Source of the DNA: Acidicapsa acidisoli | GTDB taxonomy: Bacteria > Acidobacteriota > Terriglobia > Terriglobales > Acidobacteriaceae | DNA: 64,000 nucleotides | Reading direction: 5' to 3' | Assembly (NCBI RefSeq): GCF_025685625.1 | Contig: NZ_JAGSYI010000002.1 | Coordinates: forward strand, 1,426,001-1,490,000 | Shown here: positions 35,281-44,351 of the stretch, piece after piece | Position numbering within the stretch: position 1 is the first letter of the stretch | How the letters are laid out: the number at the start of each line of letters is the position of its first letter | Translations under genes and position numbers: made by a program | The notes under the pieces: generated by a model | Seen by the model: the letters and a program-made list of their open reading frames with translations, nothing else | Database searches by the model: none | Told to the model about the DNA's origin: nothing

Positions 35281-37139
35281 TTTGCCTCCTGGGCATCGGA
35301 GCGTGGTTGACCGAGCCGGCGTGACATGGCGACCGCTTTGCCACCCTTCATGAGTAGCGATGACGGTACTTCGAGAGAAGAAGACTGAGGCTGGGCTGTA
35401 TCGGAAACGGGTAACGCATCCACCTTGCGCACACCGAGCAGCGGCTTTCCATCCGGACCCACCTCCGTCAACCAACGCAGAATAGCTTTACGCTTGGCGC
35501 CTGACAGATCGCGCGTCACTGGCATTACGTTCGGGTCGCTTTCCTCCAGTCCAAACGCCATGCGCAGCAATTGCACGTTGCGGTTAGCACAGATATCGTC
35601 ATAACTCGCAAGGTTGAGAAAACGCGCCATGACCGGGTACAGGTTCGCGTATTGCTGGAAGATTGGCTCCATGCTCCCGTACCATGTGATCGGTTCGTCA
35701 GGCGTGAAATCATCCCAGAGCAGCATGCTGATAAACTCTTGCTGGTCCTGGTCGCTATACTTTTGTGAAGCGGGATAAGCCCGAATACCGTAGACTTGCC
35801 CATCGATATAATCACGCGGATTACCCGGAGCCGTCGTCTCGATCTCCAGGCTGGCCCGGCCTTCCGGGTTCGTTTGGAGCGTCTTCTGAAAACTGATTGC
35901 TTCCGCCGGAGTGCCCACGTCCGGCCAGACTCCGGGCTGACCTTGTAATTGGCTGTTATCAAGGACGACCGTGATCGAGCCGCTCACCATTGGCTCACCC
36001 CATTGAGTCATCCACAGATCTGCTTTCACAACGTCCCCGGGATCAGCGCGAAACACGAACTGATCTGCACGCACATGCTGGCCGTTCGCTGCTTCCTGGA
36101 GCACCGTCACCGTTGGGCCACCTCCGGGTGGTGTGAACTGGATGGCCAAAGGGCCGCTTTGGATCGCTGCCAGCTCTGCTTTGTTAAGAGGACGACTAAA
36201 AGGTATCGCGCTGATGCCCGCATAGCGCGTGTACCAACCTGTGTCTAGGTAATTGATGCTGCAGAGCGGTTGCCAGCCTCCTGGCGATTGACAGGCTACA
36301 GTCAGAGTGCCAAGGTTGGATTGAGGGCCTCCACATCCGTCAGTAGGCAGGGCGTTGCCCAGGTCAACCAGGAGCTTGGAGGTCGCTTCGTCAACGACAG
36401 CGGTACAGTAATTTACTGAGTATCCCTGTGCTCCGGTCGGAGCTAGATATCTTCCTAACGTGAATCGCTTTGGCTCGTTCGCAGCATGAGGACCAATTGA
36501 GCCCACGATACGCCCGTAGGTGAAATCAGGCGAGGTGTGGTCCATGTTGTAGCCGTCGACGATGAAATGAATGCTGAGGCTCCTGTCTGTCGATTGTGCC
36601 CGCAACTGCTGCAGAAATGGGGACGTGAGTGTTTCAGACCATTTCACATTGGTCAGCACGGATTGATAATAGGTCGAAAAGAAGCCATCGCCGACCTTGC
36701 TCACATCGCTCCCGATATCTCGCTGCCAGATGTCGATGAAAGAGGTCACGTCCATTTCACCGGAAAGCGCATCGTTGCCTTCTGCGTCGCAAATTCTTAC
36801 CTGAAGGCCCCAGATCTGAGAGACCATCTGTTGCTCGGAGTCCAGATCGACCATCTTCGCCGGCATTCGGGTCGCTGTGTCCGTTACGCGAAACGAAAGT
36901 ACGCGATCACCGCTGACTTCGTCTCCGCCTAAAAAAGCCGTTGTGACAGCACAATCGATCAATCGGAAAACAGCATCGCCGGACGGGTTCCACCAGCCGT
37001 TATTCGCTCCTTTGCCCCACTCCTGGTACTGCGGCTTGAAAGTCGCATTATTGAAGTGAGTTGGATCATTATTGACCGTCGACGGCGCGGCTTTGAACCT
37101 GCCAGCAAAATTCAATCGCAGAGGATTCAAGTAGCTCAT
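35277..37139 (-). CDS. VioB N-terminal-half-like protein
   Basis: A 620-residue protein without signal peptide, beginning MSYLNPLRLNFAGRFKA. By eye it resembles the N-terminal 60 percent of VioB. A beta-rich body (YLDTGWYTRYAGISAIPFSR; PGDVVKADLWMTQWGEPM) is followed by YANLYPVMARFLNL, then NVMPVTRDLSGAKRKAILRW, the linker that in VioB leads into the ferritin-like domain. Here the ferritin-like domain is encoded by the next gene, with which it overlaps by four bases. A candidate promoter lies about 110 bases upstream. The similarity is recalled, not computed, and such two-gene pairs have no assigned function that I know. Confidence 0.65.
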   Translation of the reverse strand: MSYLNPLRLNFAGRFKAAPSTVNNDPTHFNNATFKPQYQEWGKGANNGWWNPSGDAVFRLIDCAVTTAFLGGDEVSGDRVLSFRVTDTATRMPAKMVDLDSEQQMVSQIWGLQVRICDAEGNDALSGEMDVTSFIDIWQRDIGSDVSKVGDGFFSTYYQSVLTNVKWSETLTSPFLQQLRAQSTDRSLSIHFIVDGYNMDHTSPDFTYGRIVGSIGPHAANEPKRFTLGRYLAPTGAQGYSVNYCTAVVDEATSKLLVDLGNALPTDGCGGPQSNLGTLTVACQSPGGWQPLCSINYLDTGWYTRYAGISAIPFSRPLNKAELAAIQSGPLAIQFTPPGGGPTVTVLQEAANGQHVRADQFVFRADPGDVVKADLWMTQWGEPMVSGSITVVLDNSQLQGQPGVWPDVGTPAEAISFQKTLQTNPEGRASLEIETTAPGNPRDYIDGQVYGIRAYPASQKYSDQDQQEFISMLLWDDFTPDEPITWYGSMEPIFQQYANLYPVMARFLNLASYDDICANRNVQLLRMAFGLEESDPNVMPVTRDLSGAKRKAILRWLTEVGPDGKPLLGVRKVDALPVSDTAQPQSSSLEVPSSLLMKGGKAVAMSRRLGQPRSDAQEAK

Positions 37140-37246
37140 TTTGGAAGTCCTTGCATGATCGGGTTAATGGGATATTCGGGACAATGCTAAATGCAAATAG
37201 CTCCATTCCGGGATACAACCGTCACGTGTTCATTTGAATAGTTACC

Positions 37247-37274
37247 AAAATATGGTCATCTCTGTTTTCGTCAA
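37247..37274 (-). promoter_or_regulatory. Candidate promoter for the split VioB-like pair
   Basis: On the minus strand TTGACG (37269-37274), 16 bases, then TATTTT (37247-37252), about 108 bases before the ATG at 37139. The region is AT-rich. The rest of the gap (37275-37628) shows no gene, RNA or repeat that I can support. Confidence 0.4.
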
Positions 37275-37628
37275 GAAAGATACCATAAGTGCGATCTAAG
37301 AAAACAAAAGCTACGCGCTTGCATCTGGATTACACACAAAAATCGGTGTGGCCAGTGTAGTTCTTTTCCGGTCAGGCAGAGAAAACCTAAGTACCCGACA
37401 AAACTTTCGCACTATTGTCATCTGAACGGAGATGATTCCTTGAATTCGGGTTCACAGTTCCTCGGGTACGTGTTACTGGCAAGAATGCGCACATCTGTTA
37501 AAGAAAGATAAAGAGCGCAGCGTTGTCTTGTAATTCGTTACGCGAACTGATCCCTGCATCAGCGATGCAATGGTGGATTGAAAGCTTCAGCTACAAAGAT
37601 GAGTGCGTAGTGTGGATCGAGATTGGTT

Positions 37629-37820
37629 TCACGGCTGGCACCCCTTTGCGATCCAGGATTGGAAGAGTTCGACCTGAGTGGAAGAAAATGTGTCATAAGG
37701 TGTCGGCGGCATCTGCTGAGTGCTGATCTGTGTGTAAATCAGGCTTGCATTCGCCTTGACGTCCGCATAGTTCGTCAGGTCCAGCCGCCAGAGCATGGAA
37801 GCACGGAACGGAACAAACAT
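37629..37820 (-). pseudogene. C-terminal fragment of a small 'DIxPxF' domain protein
   Basis: The 63-residue frame (extending upstream without ATG to about 37870, with AQKDIAPMFVPF just before and across its first ATG) looks like the conserved domain often encoded beside ferritin-like VioB-type proteins. That domain has D-I-x-P-x-F, then LDLTNYADVKANASLIY, an MPP segment and a final LFQSWIAKGCQP. The N-terminal end cannot be placed because the sequence runs back into an unrelated fragment in another frame. Either a short gene with a non-standard start or, more likely, the remaining end of a broken gene. It lies upstream of the VioB-like pair on the same strand and may once have been part of it. 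Confidence 0.5.
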
Positions 37821-37825
37821 AGGGG

Positions 37826-37999
37826 CTATGTCCTTCTGGGCTGATGAAAGAGACGGCCATTGACCGGCGGTCGCAGACCTTGCACGAGGCAGGTCCGCTC
37901 GCCGCCGAAAGAAAGACCGGATTCGGCGACATACATCGCGCTGTCATCTCCGAAGGCGATGCTGGTCGGGAAGTTTAGTTCCTCTGCGATAACGTTCAT
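37826..37999 (-). pseudogene. N-terminal fragment of a sugar-dehydrogenase-like beta-propeller
   Basis: From the ATG at 37999 the frame reads MNVIAEELNFPTSIAFGDDS, then MYVAESGLSFGGE and LRPPVNGRLFH, before a TAG stop at 37826-37828 after 57 residues. This is the first blade of sorbosone/glucose dehydrogenase-like propellers (pattern: l-x-F-P-T-S-I-x-F, Y-V-A-E-x-G, P-V-N-G). The remaining 300 or more residues are missing and the DNA continues, in another frame, into the small DIxPxF fragment. A deletion has joined two genes. It begins four bases after the MntP-like remnant ends. Confidence 0.55.
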
Positions 38000-38003
38000 T
38001 CAG

Positions 38004-38390
38004 TTACCCTCGCACCAGCACCCAGAAAGAGAAGCCGCAGATGACGCTGCCAGCGGTGAACTGCAGAGCGCTAAGAGGCAACACCCGTCGGATGCCAGCT
38101 CCAAGAAGGAGACCGGCGCACGACATAACGCTGCGGTCATACCGATCGTCAACGCGGCCATTAGTCGGAGGCGCCTTGACCGCGCTCAAGCCGATGCCTG
38201 CAATGAGGTTATCGATGCTCATAAGCAGAGGCAGGCCCACGATCATTCCGGGCCTTCCAAAGAGGCGTGCCGCATCGCGATTGAACCAGGCGAGCGCAAG
38301 GATCACCACGCCGCAAAGCAGCAGGATTACGGGGACGCTTTGGTCCTCGTGGCGAAGCAGGGCTGACCAAAGGAGTGCGCCGAAGCTCAT
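38004..38390 (-). pseudogene. MntP-like (manganese efflux) membrane protein remnant with frameshifts
   Basis: The frame encodes hydrophobic segments (VPVILLLCGVVILALAWF; GLPLLMSIDNLIAGIGLSA; a final VICGFSFWVLV), of which S-I-D-N-L-I-A-G-I-G is the characteristic MntP/DUF204 motif. Between about 38120 and 38165 the reading frame gives hydrophilic nonsense, while the neighbouring frame gives MAALTIGMTAA, the expected membrane segment; a base gain and a base loss around it would restore a continuous protein. The upstream end lacks a proper start, with a stop just before the first homologous residues. Together these point to a decayed gene. The family assignment is made by eye. MntP proteins export Mn(II). 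Confidence 0.5.
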
Positions 38391-38604
38391 GCCAGCCAGA
38401 GGCGCCAGGGTCTCCGCGGTAGTGAAGCTAGGGCGTACCAGCGCCGTTGTTCACGTCCATGGTGTTGTTTAAATTGCTGGTTACTTCAGTTCGAAGCCGG
38501 ATCATGGAAACCCCACACTATTGCTCGACTGGGTGGTGCGGTGGTTGTAGCGCCGTCACAGTATGATGGGTGGCAAATTGGGCGTCAAGAGAGTTTTCCT
38601 CGTT

Positions 38605-40641
38605 TCACCGCCAGGCTGCGTCGTTTCGGTATCCGGACGTAACGTCCGGGTTTTTGCGATCTCTGGAACCCAGTGTGAGTTGAAGGCCCGCGCTTGCATA
38701 GATCCCCGGAGAGGGGAAGCCAACGAACTCCTGGTACTTGCTGTCAAACAGATTCTCGGTGCGCAATATCATGCGCAGGTTATTACGCAACCTGGCGTCT
38801 AACGTTGCGGTGCTTACGGTGTACCGCGGAACGGAGTCGTACTGCGGTACGGGCACCTGATAGTCGAAGCGGCGTCCTACCCAGACGGTTGACCATGTCA
38901 TAAGCAGACGTGAGGAAAGCGGGGTGGTCACGTGCAAGTCTTCGCTCCAGCGCGGCACGTCGCGAAGCTGCTCTGTCGTGTCCTCCAGACCTGCATCGAT
39001 ATAAGAGACCGAGCCACCGAAGGTGGTGCGATGCCACTGGGCGTTCGCTTCCAGCTCCACGCCACGGCCAAAGGCTGCGCTACGGTTGACCAGCCGGAAG
39101 ACTGAAGGACTGAAGTCTATGAGGCCCTTGTAGCGAGTATTGAATCCGGAGAGCGCCACGTTGATATGTGCGGGCTGAAAGCGATGCTCGATACCGGCAT
39201 CAAAACCTGTGCTGAATTCCGGCAAGAGAGAAGGATTGCCCACCAATGGACTTCCGAGAGAATAGAACGAGGGCAGCTTGAACCCTTGTCCCCAACTTGC
39301 GCGAAGCCTCGTGGCGCCGAAGGTGTAGCTGGCGCCCGCGCGAGGCGAAAGCACCGTGTGGTAGGTATTGCTTGTTTCCACACCCAGGCCAGCCGTGAAG
39401 ACGAATCCCGATTTCATGACTGTCGCATTGAAGGAGAGGAAGCCCGTCGGACGCGTCAGCATGTAAGAAGCAGGCAAAACGGCATCGATGGTGCCGGTGC
39501 TCTTGCCGGACTCATAACGGAACTGTCCAACGCCGTCGAACTGGAGCCATTGACGCGGTTGAAAGCGCTCCACGAACACAGCCCGCTGACGCAAGAAGCG
39601 CGTGTCGCCTTGCTGCTGAGGGACATAAGCCGGTCCCGGAGGAATGCTGTCGAAAATAGCCGGTGTATTGTTGTATGCCACTCGAGAAAAAATGTCATAA
39701 GCCATAGTGGAGAACCACTGTGCGTTGACCTGTCGCTGGTAATGCACGCCGCCCACCAGTTGATCCGCTTGATCGGTCTCAATCTGACGAGAGAGTGCAT
39801 ACATGGGGCCGCCGCTGCTCACGGGAAAGCTGTTCGAACCCAGACGGTCCCAATAAAGAAAGCTGTCCGCGTGGGCTTTTGAGCCGAGGTCCAGATCGGC
39901 GCGTAACATTGAATCACGCCGTTGAAAACCGTCGTCGAGGACCTGTTGACCCATTCGTTCATATCCGCCGCTTAACGAAACGGAAAGTTTTCCTGTACGC
40001 AACGAAGTGGACGCCAATGTGGAAGTGGCGCCGAAGTTGCCGCCATCCGACTGCAGCCGAAACATTGGCTGCTCGAGCGGTGGAAGAGTCGTGATACTGA
40101 TGACTCCTCCCACCGCCTCCGAGCCATAGACCGAAGACAGCGGCCCGCGCAGGATATCCACGCTCTGAACATTGTCGGTACCGAGAGTGGCGAAGTTGAA
40201 TGCTCCACCGAGCAGATCGCCGATATCGTTCACGGGGGTTCCGTTGAGGAGAACTAGAGTGAAGTTCGGTTTAGCCGAACGCAGGCTGACGGTTGTCAGC
40301 GACCCCTTCGACCCTGACTGAGAGAGATGCACCACACTCGTCGTGCGCAGAAGTTCCGCAAGGTCGTGTGATTCACTTTGCTCGACGGTGCTCTGTGTCA
40401 GCACCGTGTCGGTTCCCGCCAGGATTTCGGCGGGTACGGGTTCAGCGACAACGGTCACGGTTTGCGTCAAAGATGGCTTTGCGGGCGCTGCTTGCGGTGC
40501 AGGCTGCTGCGCCCGCATATCCATGTGCGCAAGAAATAATAAGCAGGAGAACGATGATGGAAGGAAAATACCACTGACTATTCGCGACACAATGGCCAGC
40601 ATTCGCTGGCTGAATGAACGACGAAGATAACTTGAAATCAT
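38605..40641 (-). CDS. BtuB-like TonB-dependent receptor
   Basis: A 678-residue outer-membrane receptor. A signal peptide (cleavage near DMRAQ) is followed by a TonB-box-like QTVTVVAE and a plug with LAELLRTTSVVHLSQSGSKG, LLNGTPVNDIG and the family box SVDILRGPLSSVYGSEAVGG. A 22-strand-type barrel ends in the late receptor motif NLRMILRTENLFDSKYQEF. Length and plug are close to BtuB and other small-ligand receptors, unlike the Oar-type protein upstream. I looked for a cobalamin riboswitch in the leader and found none. The ligand could be a corrinoid, a metal chelate or a siderophore. No transport partner genes adjoin. The sequence after its stop (38391-38604) contains nothing recognisable. 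Confidence 0.88.
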   Translation of the reverse strand: MISSYLRRSFSQRMLAIVSRIVSGIFLPSSFSCLLFLAHMDMRAQQPAPQAAPAKPSLTQTVTVVAEPVPAEILAGTDTVLTQSTVEQSESHDLAELLRTTSVVHLSQSGSKGSLTTVSLRSAKPNFTLVLLNGTPVNDIGDLLGGAFNFATLGTDNVQSVDILRGPLSSVYGSEAVGGVISITTLPPLEQPMFRLQSDGGNFGATSTLASTSLRTGKLSVSLSGGYERMGQQVLDDGFQRRDSMLRADLDLGSKAHADSFLYWDRLGSNSFPVSSGGPMYALSRQIETDQADQLVGGVHYQRQVNAQWFSTMAYDIFSRVAYNNTPAIFDSIPPGPAYVPQQQGDTRFLRQRAVFVERFQPRQWLQFDGVGQFRYESGKSTGTIDAVLPASYMLTRPTGFLSFNATVMKSGFVFTAGLGVETSNTYHTVLSPRAGASYTFGATRLRASWGQGFKLPSFYSLGSPLVGNPSLLPEFSTGFDAGIEHRFQPAHINVALSGFNTRYKGLIDFSPSVFRLVNRSAAFGRGVELEANAQWHRTTFGGSVSYIDAGLEDTTEQLRDVPRWSEDLHVTTPLSSRLLMTWSTVWVGRRFDYQVPVPQYDSVPRYTVSTATLDARLRNNLRMILRTENLFDSKYQEFVGFPSPGIYASAGLQLTLGSRDRKNPDVTSGYRNDAAWR

Positions 40642-41286
40642 GCTTTGTCCATGGTTGACAGCAGAGCCGAGGTTGCCAGTGTGCGCTGTCCCAGCGTTAT
40701 ATCACGAGCGGGAACTTGCCGGAGGCAAGCCATCGTGCCGTCAGATAACGCAGGGGAGAAGGAACTTGCGTTCAGCATTCCTATGAACATCTCTTCGCAT
40801 TCCCACACTTGTTGGTGAGGACTATGACGCGCATGATCCCTCTGAGGAAACCCGCAATAGTTTAATTCTTAGACCGTCCCATAATAACCCAACCTCCTGA
40901 GCCGATAGGGACCACCCATCAGGGAAAGTCTGGTCCACCCCACGACTGCAAGGGTACGGGTACTGAACCAGGACCATTTTGGCATCGCACCTGGAGATCA
41001 CCCGGGCTCACCAATCTGGAGTTTACATTGAATTAAAACTGGGATGATTCATCAGAAATAAGAAGGTTGAACGCCACTCAATAAGATTGACCCGCAAAGG
41101 TCATAGCTCCATCCAGCCTCATTCGGGACCAGGGGATCGGAGGTTCGTTTTGCATCCCGCTTTACTCTGTCGTGATACTGAAAGAGGGCAGGGCAATCAA
41201 CCGCGCCTCTCGCCTTTATTTGCATCAGAACGGGACAGCCTGCCCGCCGTTGAAGAAACCAAGCTCCTGCCATGCTGCGGCGTGGG
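40642..41286. other. Intergenic region between BtuB-like receptor and eCIS operon
   Basis: 645 bases without a supported gene. A small hairpin (CTTGCC, three bases, GGCAAG) occurs at 40715-40729 in the leader of the receptor gene. The part from 41050 to 41286 follows the end of the eCIS operon and contains an open frame of 73 codons on the minus strand (41052-41273), which I do not recognise and do not call. No strong terminator hairpin was found after the DUF4157 gene. Confidence 0.4.
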
Positions 41287-44013
41287 TCAAACTCCTACGC
41301 GGGCGACAACGAAGTAGCGCCCGGCAATGTTACCAAGTTGGGTCCGGTAATGATCGAGCTGATCATTATGCCTGCCGCCCGCACTGCGGTTGGCGGAATT
41401 ATCCAATGGCCAAAGGTTGGGGAAATTGTCGGCTCCGCCGAATTGCAGCTCATAGACATGATCGACGTCGGTGCCACCCCTTTGATGGCCCAGTGTATCA
41501 AGCAGGTTGCGCATTCGCGCTTGCTCCTGCCTCGGTTCGTCGGCGTGGGGAATGTATCGGAATACCTTGTCCTGGTACATCCAGTTCCCTCTGGCCACAC
41601 CGATGCGTTCCTGGACGGTTCGACCCCGCGACGTGTAGCGAACATTCGTGGGGCCCTTATCGCGACTCACCGATTTTGGGTCGTCTGCATTGGGGATGTC
41701 CAGCGTCTCGGGATAAAGATCGATCGGCTTGTGCCAGTCAAAAGGCAGCGCATTATTGGGACTGAGTCCGTTGGGCGCGGTTACATGGCCGTTCGCCTGG
41801 TTCAGCAGCCCCGCTAGCACATCGTCGTCCTCAACGTTCGCATCGTCGTCTTCCTCCTGTTCATTCAGCAGTCCATCGATGCCCTCAAGCTTGCCAATCG
41901 CGCCCAGAATCCAATGGGGGCCGGGGTTGGGGCTGTAGCTGATGCCACCAGCCCATCCCAGGCCAAGATCTACCGCGTTCTTCAGTTGCCAGGTGTCGCG
42001 CCACAGTTCAAAGCGGCCGAGAAGCTTGAGCGCTGCCGTGGCCTGCAGTCCGAACGAGAGCTTGGCATGCCCTTTCAGGGCGATCTTCGCGGCCAAATCG
42101 ATCTTATCGAGGGAGCTTTTTGAGATGCGCACCTCGAGCGGAAGCGGGAAGTAGGTCAGCTCGGACAGGGCTCGAGCGGTTTTATCTGCCCGCAGGGTCG
42201 CGGATGACTGGGTAAACCGAGCAACAATCTCGACCATCGCATCCAAGCCTCCGGTGAGCGACGCGTCTCCGCGCGCGGTGAGACCACCTTCGATTGAGGC
42301 CACTTCAAACTTACTAAGGAAATCGCCCGAGATTTTCAGCTTGCCATTGGCGATTATGCCGACGTGCGCGCCCGCGTCAAACTTGAAGCGAGCACGGCCT
42401 CCGATGGCAAATGTATTCACGTCCGCATGGCTCTTTTCGTCAAGCAGCGGATGCTTGATGGGCGATGAACTGGGGGTGCTGCTGATCAGGTGGGTCAGGC
42501 AGATATCGGTCAGCATGCCGGGGCCGTAGTGTCCGTCCAAGGTACCCTTCAAACCGCCGCTGACCTTGGCACTCGCATCGACCCAGCCGAACTCGCCGAG
42601 GGGAATCGATTGCGTCCAGATGCTGCGCTCTTTGAAGTTGATGGGTTTAAAGAGGTCGCGCTGTGCCGATTTGTATGGCACGAGTTCTCGATCGCGCAAG
42701 CGGACGCAGGTCGGCTCGGCAGGCGTTGCTGTGGCATCGGGAGCTCCTCCTTTCACCGAGCTGGCGGGTGCTGTGGGGCTGGTTGCAGGCAGATGCTCTA
42801 CGACATCGACATGGACCGTTGCTTGATCCTTCATCAGTACAGATGGAAGCTGTTGACCCGGTTTGAGCCTAGCGAACGAGAAGCTGAAATTTTGCTCCTT
42901 TGTCAACGGATCGTCGAACTTGAGATGAAAGAAGTTGCCCTCAATCTTCACGGTGGGGTCGTAGGAGCCGAGCGGCAAGGAACACTTGTGAAGGTTGTAC
43001 ACGGCGGCTGTTGTGTTTGTTTCAAGCCGCATCTTCATATCGTTGCAGGAGAAGATGAGGCGCAACACGGGGCCGCTCTCAGGGGGTGCCGGCGGCGTTG
43101 CGGGCTGAGTCAATGAACCTGTCGGGCCCGCCTGCTCGGTCAATGGGGCATTGGTTTTAGGTGCGGGAGGTGGAGAAGCGGTGAGGCCAGCCGCAGGAGC
43201 CGGTGTGCCCTGCTGCAACATCTTGCCAGTCTCACGGCGGATGGTCTGCGGCGCTTCCACGCCACCTGGCGACTGCTGAAGCACATGTGTGATCTCGTGC
43301 GCAAGCAGCCACCCTCCAGCGTGACTGCCCGGTTTATATTCACCGGGTGCGAAGACGATGTCTCGCCCGAGAGTATAGGCCCGGGCGCCGATGGACGTGG
43401 CGGAGCGAGCATCTGCAGGGTCGGTGTGGACGCGAATATCAGCGAGCGACCGTCCGAAACGCGGCTCGAAGAACGAGCGGTCCGCAGGGTCGATTGGGCG
43501 ACCGGGCCGCTTGAGAGCAGAAGTGATCATTCCTGTGGGCACGCTGTCCTGCTGCGCCGGGAGCATGCTGGAGGACGCCGCAGGCTTGGCGTGAACGGTA
43601 TGCTCTTCGTCTTCCTCATCGCCACAAGTCGCGCATTTGCGCTGCACCCCCGTTGAAGCGAGACTGACGGACGGTACTCGACCCGGCCCAGGCATGCGCA
43701 TCACCTGTTCAGCCACTCGATCAGCGTCGCGTTCCAGCGGGTCGTCAACGCGCCCGAGCGCGAGTTTGGTCTGAATTCGACCAATCGGTGGCCACATCGG
43801 CGACGTCCTATGCACGGACGCAGGATGGCCCGGGGTAGAAACGGCTATGCGGCTGAAGTCCTGGAGCGGGCTCGGAGGAGCGTGAAGATGCTTCTCGTGA
43901 GTTTCCGTGAGATGGCTGGATTCGTGGAGCGGAGTTCCGGCCGGCCGCCCGGAACGGGTGGCTGACTCTGAGCTGGAGCTTGAAGCGGACTTGGCAATCA
44001 ACGGAGCATACAT
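41287..44013 (-). CDS. eCIS-associated DUF4157 protein with C-terminal HNH-like nuclease domain (probable cargo toxin)
   Basis: A 908-residue protein. After a Ser/Pro/His-rich N-terminus comes the DUF4157 (eCIS core) domain, about residues 85-250. It has DDPLERDADRVAEQVMRM, a FEPRFGRSLADIRVHTD segment and the zinc-peptidase-like motif LAHEITHVLQQ (H239-E-x-x-H). The middle (about 400-750) is beta-rich with repeated short strands. The last 62 residues have GTDVDHVYELQFGG, NLWPLDNSANR and a final basic strand, as in HNH-type nuclease toxins. DUF4157 proteins are typical cargo or processing factors of extracellular contractile injection systems. The ATG at 44013 has GGAG six bases before it and is preferred to 44049. 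Last gene of the eCIS operon. Confidence 0.85.
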   Translation of the reverse strand: MYAPLIAKSASSSSSESATRSGRPAGTPLHESSHLTETHEKHLHAPPSPLQDFSRIAVSTPGHPASVHRTSPMWPPIGRIQTKLALGRVDDPLERDADRVAEQVMRMPGPGRVPSVSLASTGVQRKCATCGDEEDEEHTVHAKPAASSSMLPAQQDSVPTGMITSALKRPGRPIDPADRSFFEPRFGRSLADIRVHTDPADARSATSIGARAYTLGRDIVFAPGEYKPGSHAGGWLLAHEITHVLQQSPGGVEAPQTIRRETGKMLQQGTPAPAAGLTASPPPAPKTNAPLTEQAGPTGSLTQPATPPAPPESGPVLRLIFSCNDMKMRLETNTTAAVYNLHKCSLPLGSYDPTVKIEGNFFHLKFDDPLTKEQNFSFSFARLKPGQQLPSVLMKDQATVHVDVVEHLPATSPTAPASSVKGGAPDATATPAEPTCVRLRDRELVPYKSAQRDLFKPINFKERSIWTQSIPLGEFGWVDASAKVSGGLKGTLDGHYGPGMLTDICLTHLISSTPSSSPIKHPLLDEKSHADVNTFAIGGRARFKFDAGAHVGIIANGKLKISGDFLSKFEVASIEGGLTARGDASLTGGLDAMVEIVARFTQSSATLRADKTARALSELTYFPLPLEVRISKSSLDKIDLAAKIALKGHAKLSFGLQATAALKLLGRFELWRDTWQLKNAVDLGLGWAGGISYSPNPGPHWILGAIGKLEGIDGLLNEQEEDDDANVEDDDVLAGLLNQANGHVTAPNGLSPNNALPFDWHKPIDLYPETLDIPNADDPKSVSRDKGPTNVRYTSRGRTVQERIGVARGNWMYQDKVFRYIPHADEPRQEQARMRNLLDTLGHQRGGTDVDHVYELQFGGADNFPNLWPLDNSANRSAGGRHNDQLDHYRTQLGNIAGRYFVVARVGV

Positions 44014-44351
44014 GGGGAACTCCGGATGAGAGTGTGCGGACGGCAACATTCACCTTGAGTGGGAAACGATCGCGGTTCTTCAATCCGTCATGCAGTCCGT
44101 GTGAGGTATTTTTCCACAAATGCTGAAAACTGCAAAGGTAAAGATTCCGTAGATCTATCAGAACCTCTGTGCATAGCCGGCAGATTGAGTATTTCCCCTG
44201 CCACTTCAGCATCCCACATCTATCTCGTTTCAGAATCCCCGCGCAAGGCCGCAAAAAAATTCGCAACACAGAGCAGAGGATGCGGGGAAGCAGCCAAATA
44301 GGGGGAAGAGGACCACTGATTTGAGGAAGACAAGGAGACAGGTCAGGGTAT
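44014..44351. other. Gap before the DUF4157 toxin gene
   Basis: 338 bases between the glycine-zipper protein gene and the toxin gene. It is long compared with other gaps in the operon and may contain a separate promoter for the toxin, but I could not identify convincing hexamers. No small gene or RNA is supported. An immunity gene would be expected near a nuclease toxin in a competition system; none is seen here. Confidence 0.4.

Noticed and set aside
34249-37139. Violacein or indolocarbazole biosynthesis cluster
   Set aside because: Only the VioB-like pair is present. VioA/RebO-type oxidase, VioE, VioC and VioD homologues are absent from the window.
40642-40900. Cobalamin riboswitch before the BtuB-like receptor
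   Set aside because: The conserved B12-box words were not found on the minus strand; only a small unrelated hairpin is present.
41052-41273. 73-codon frame downstream of the DUF4157 gene as a possible immunity protein
   Set aside because: No homology recognised, Cys/Arg-rich composition unlike small immunity proteins, and no ribosome binding site seen.
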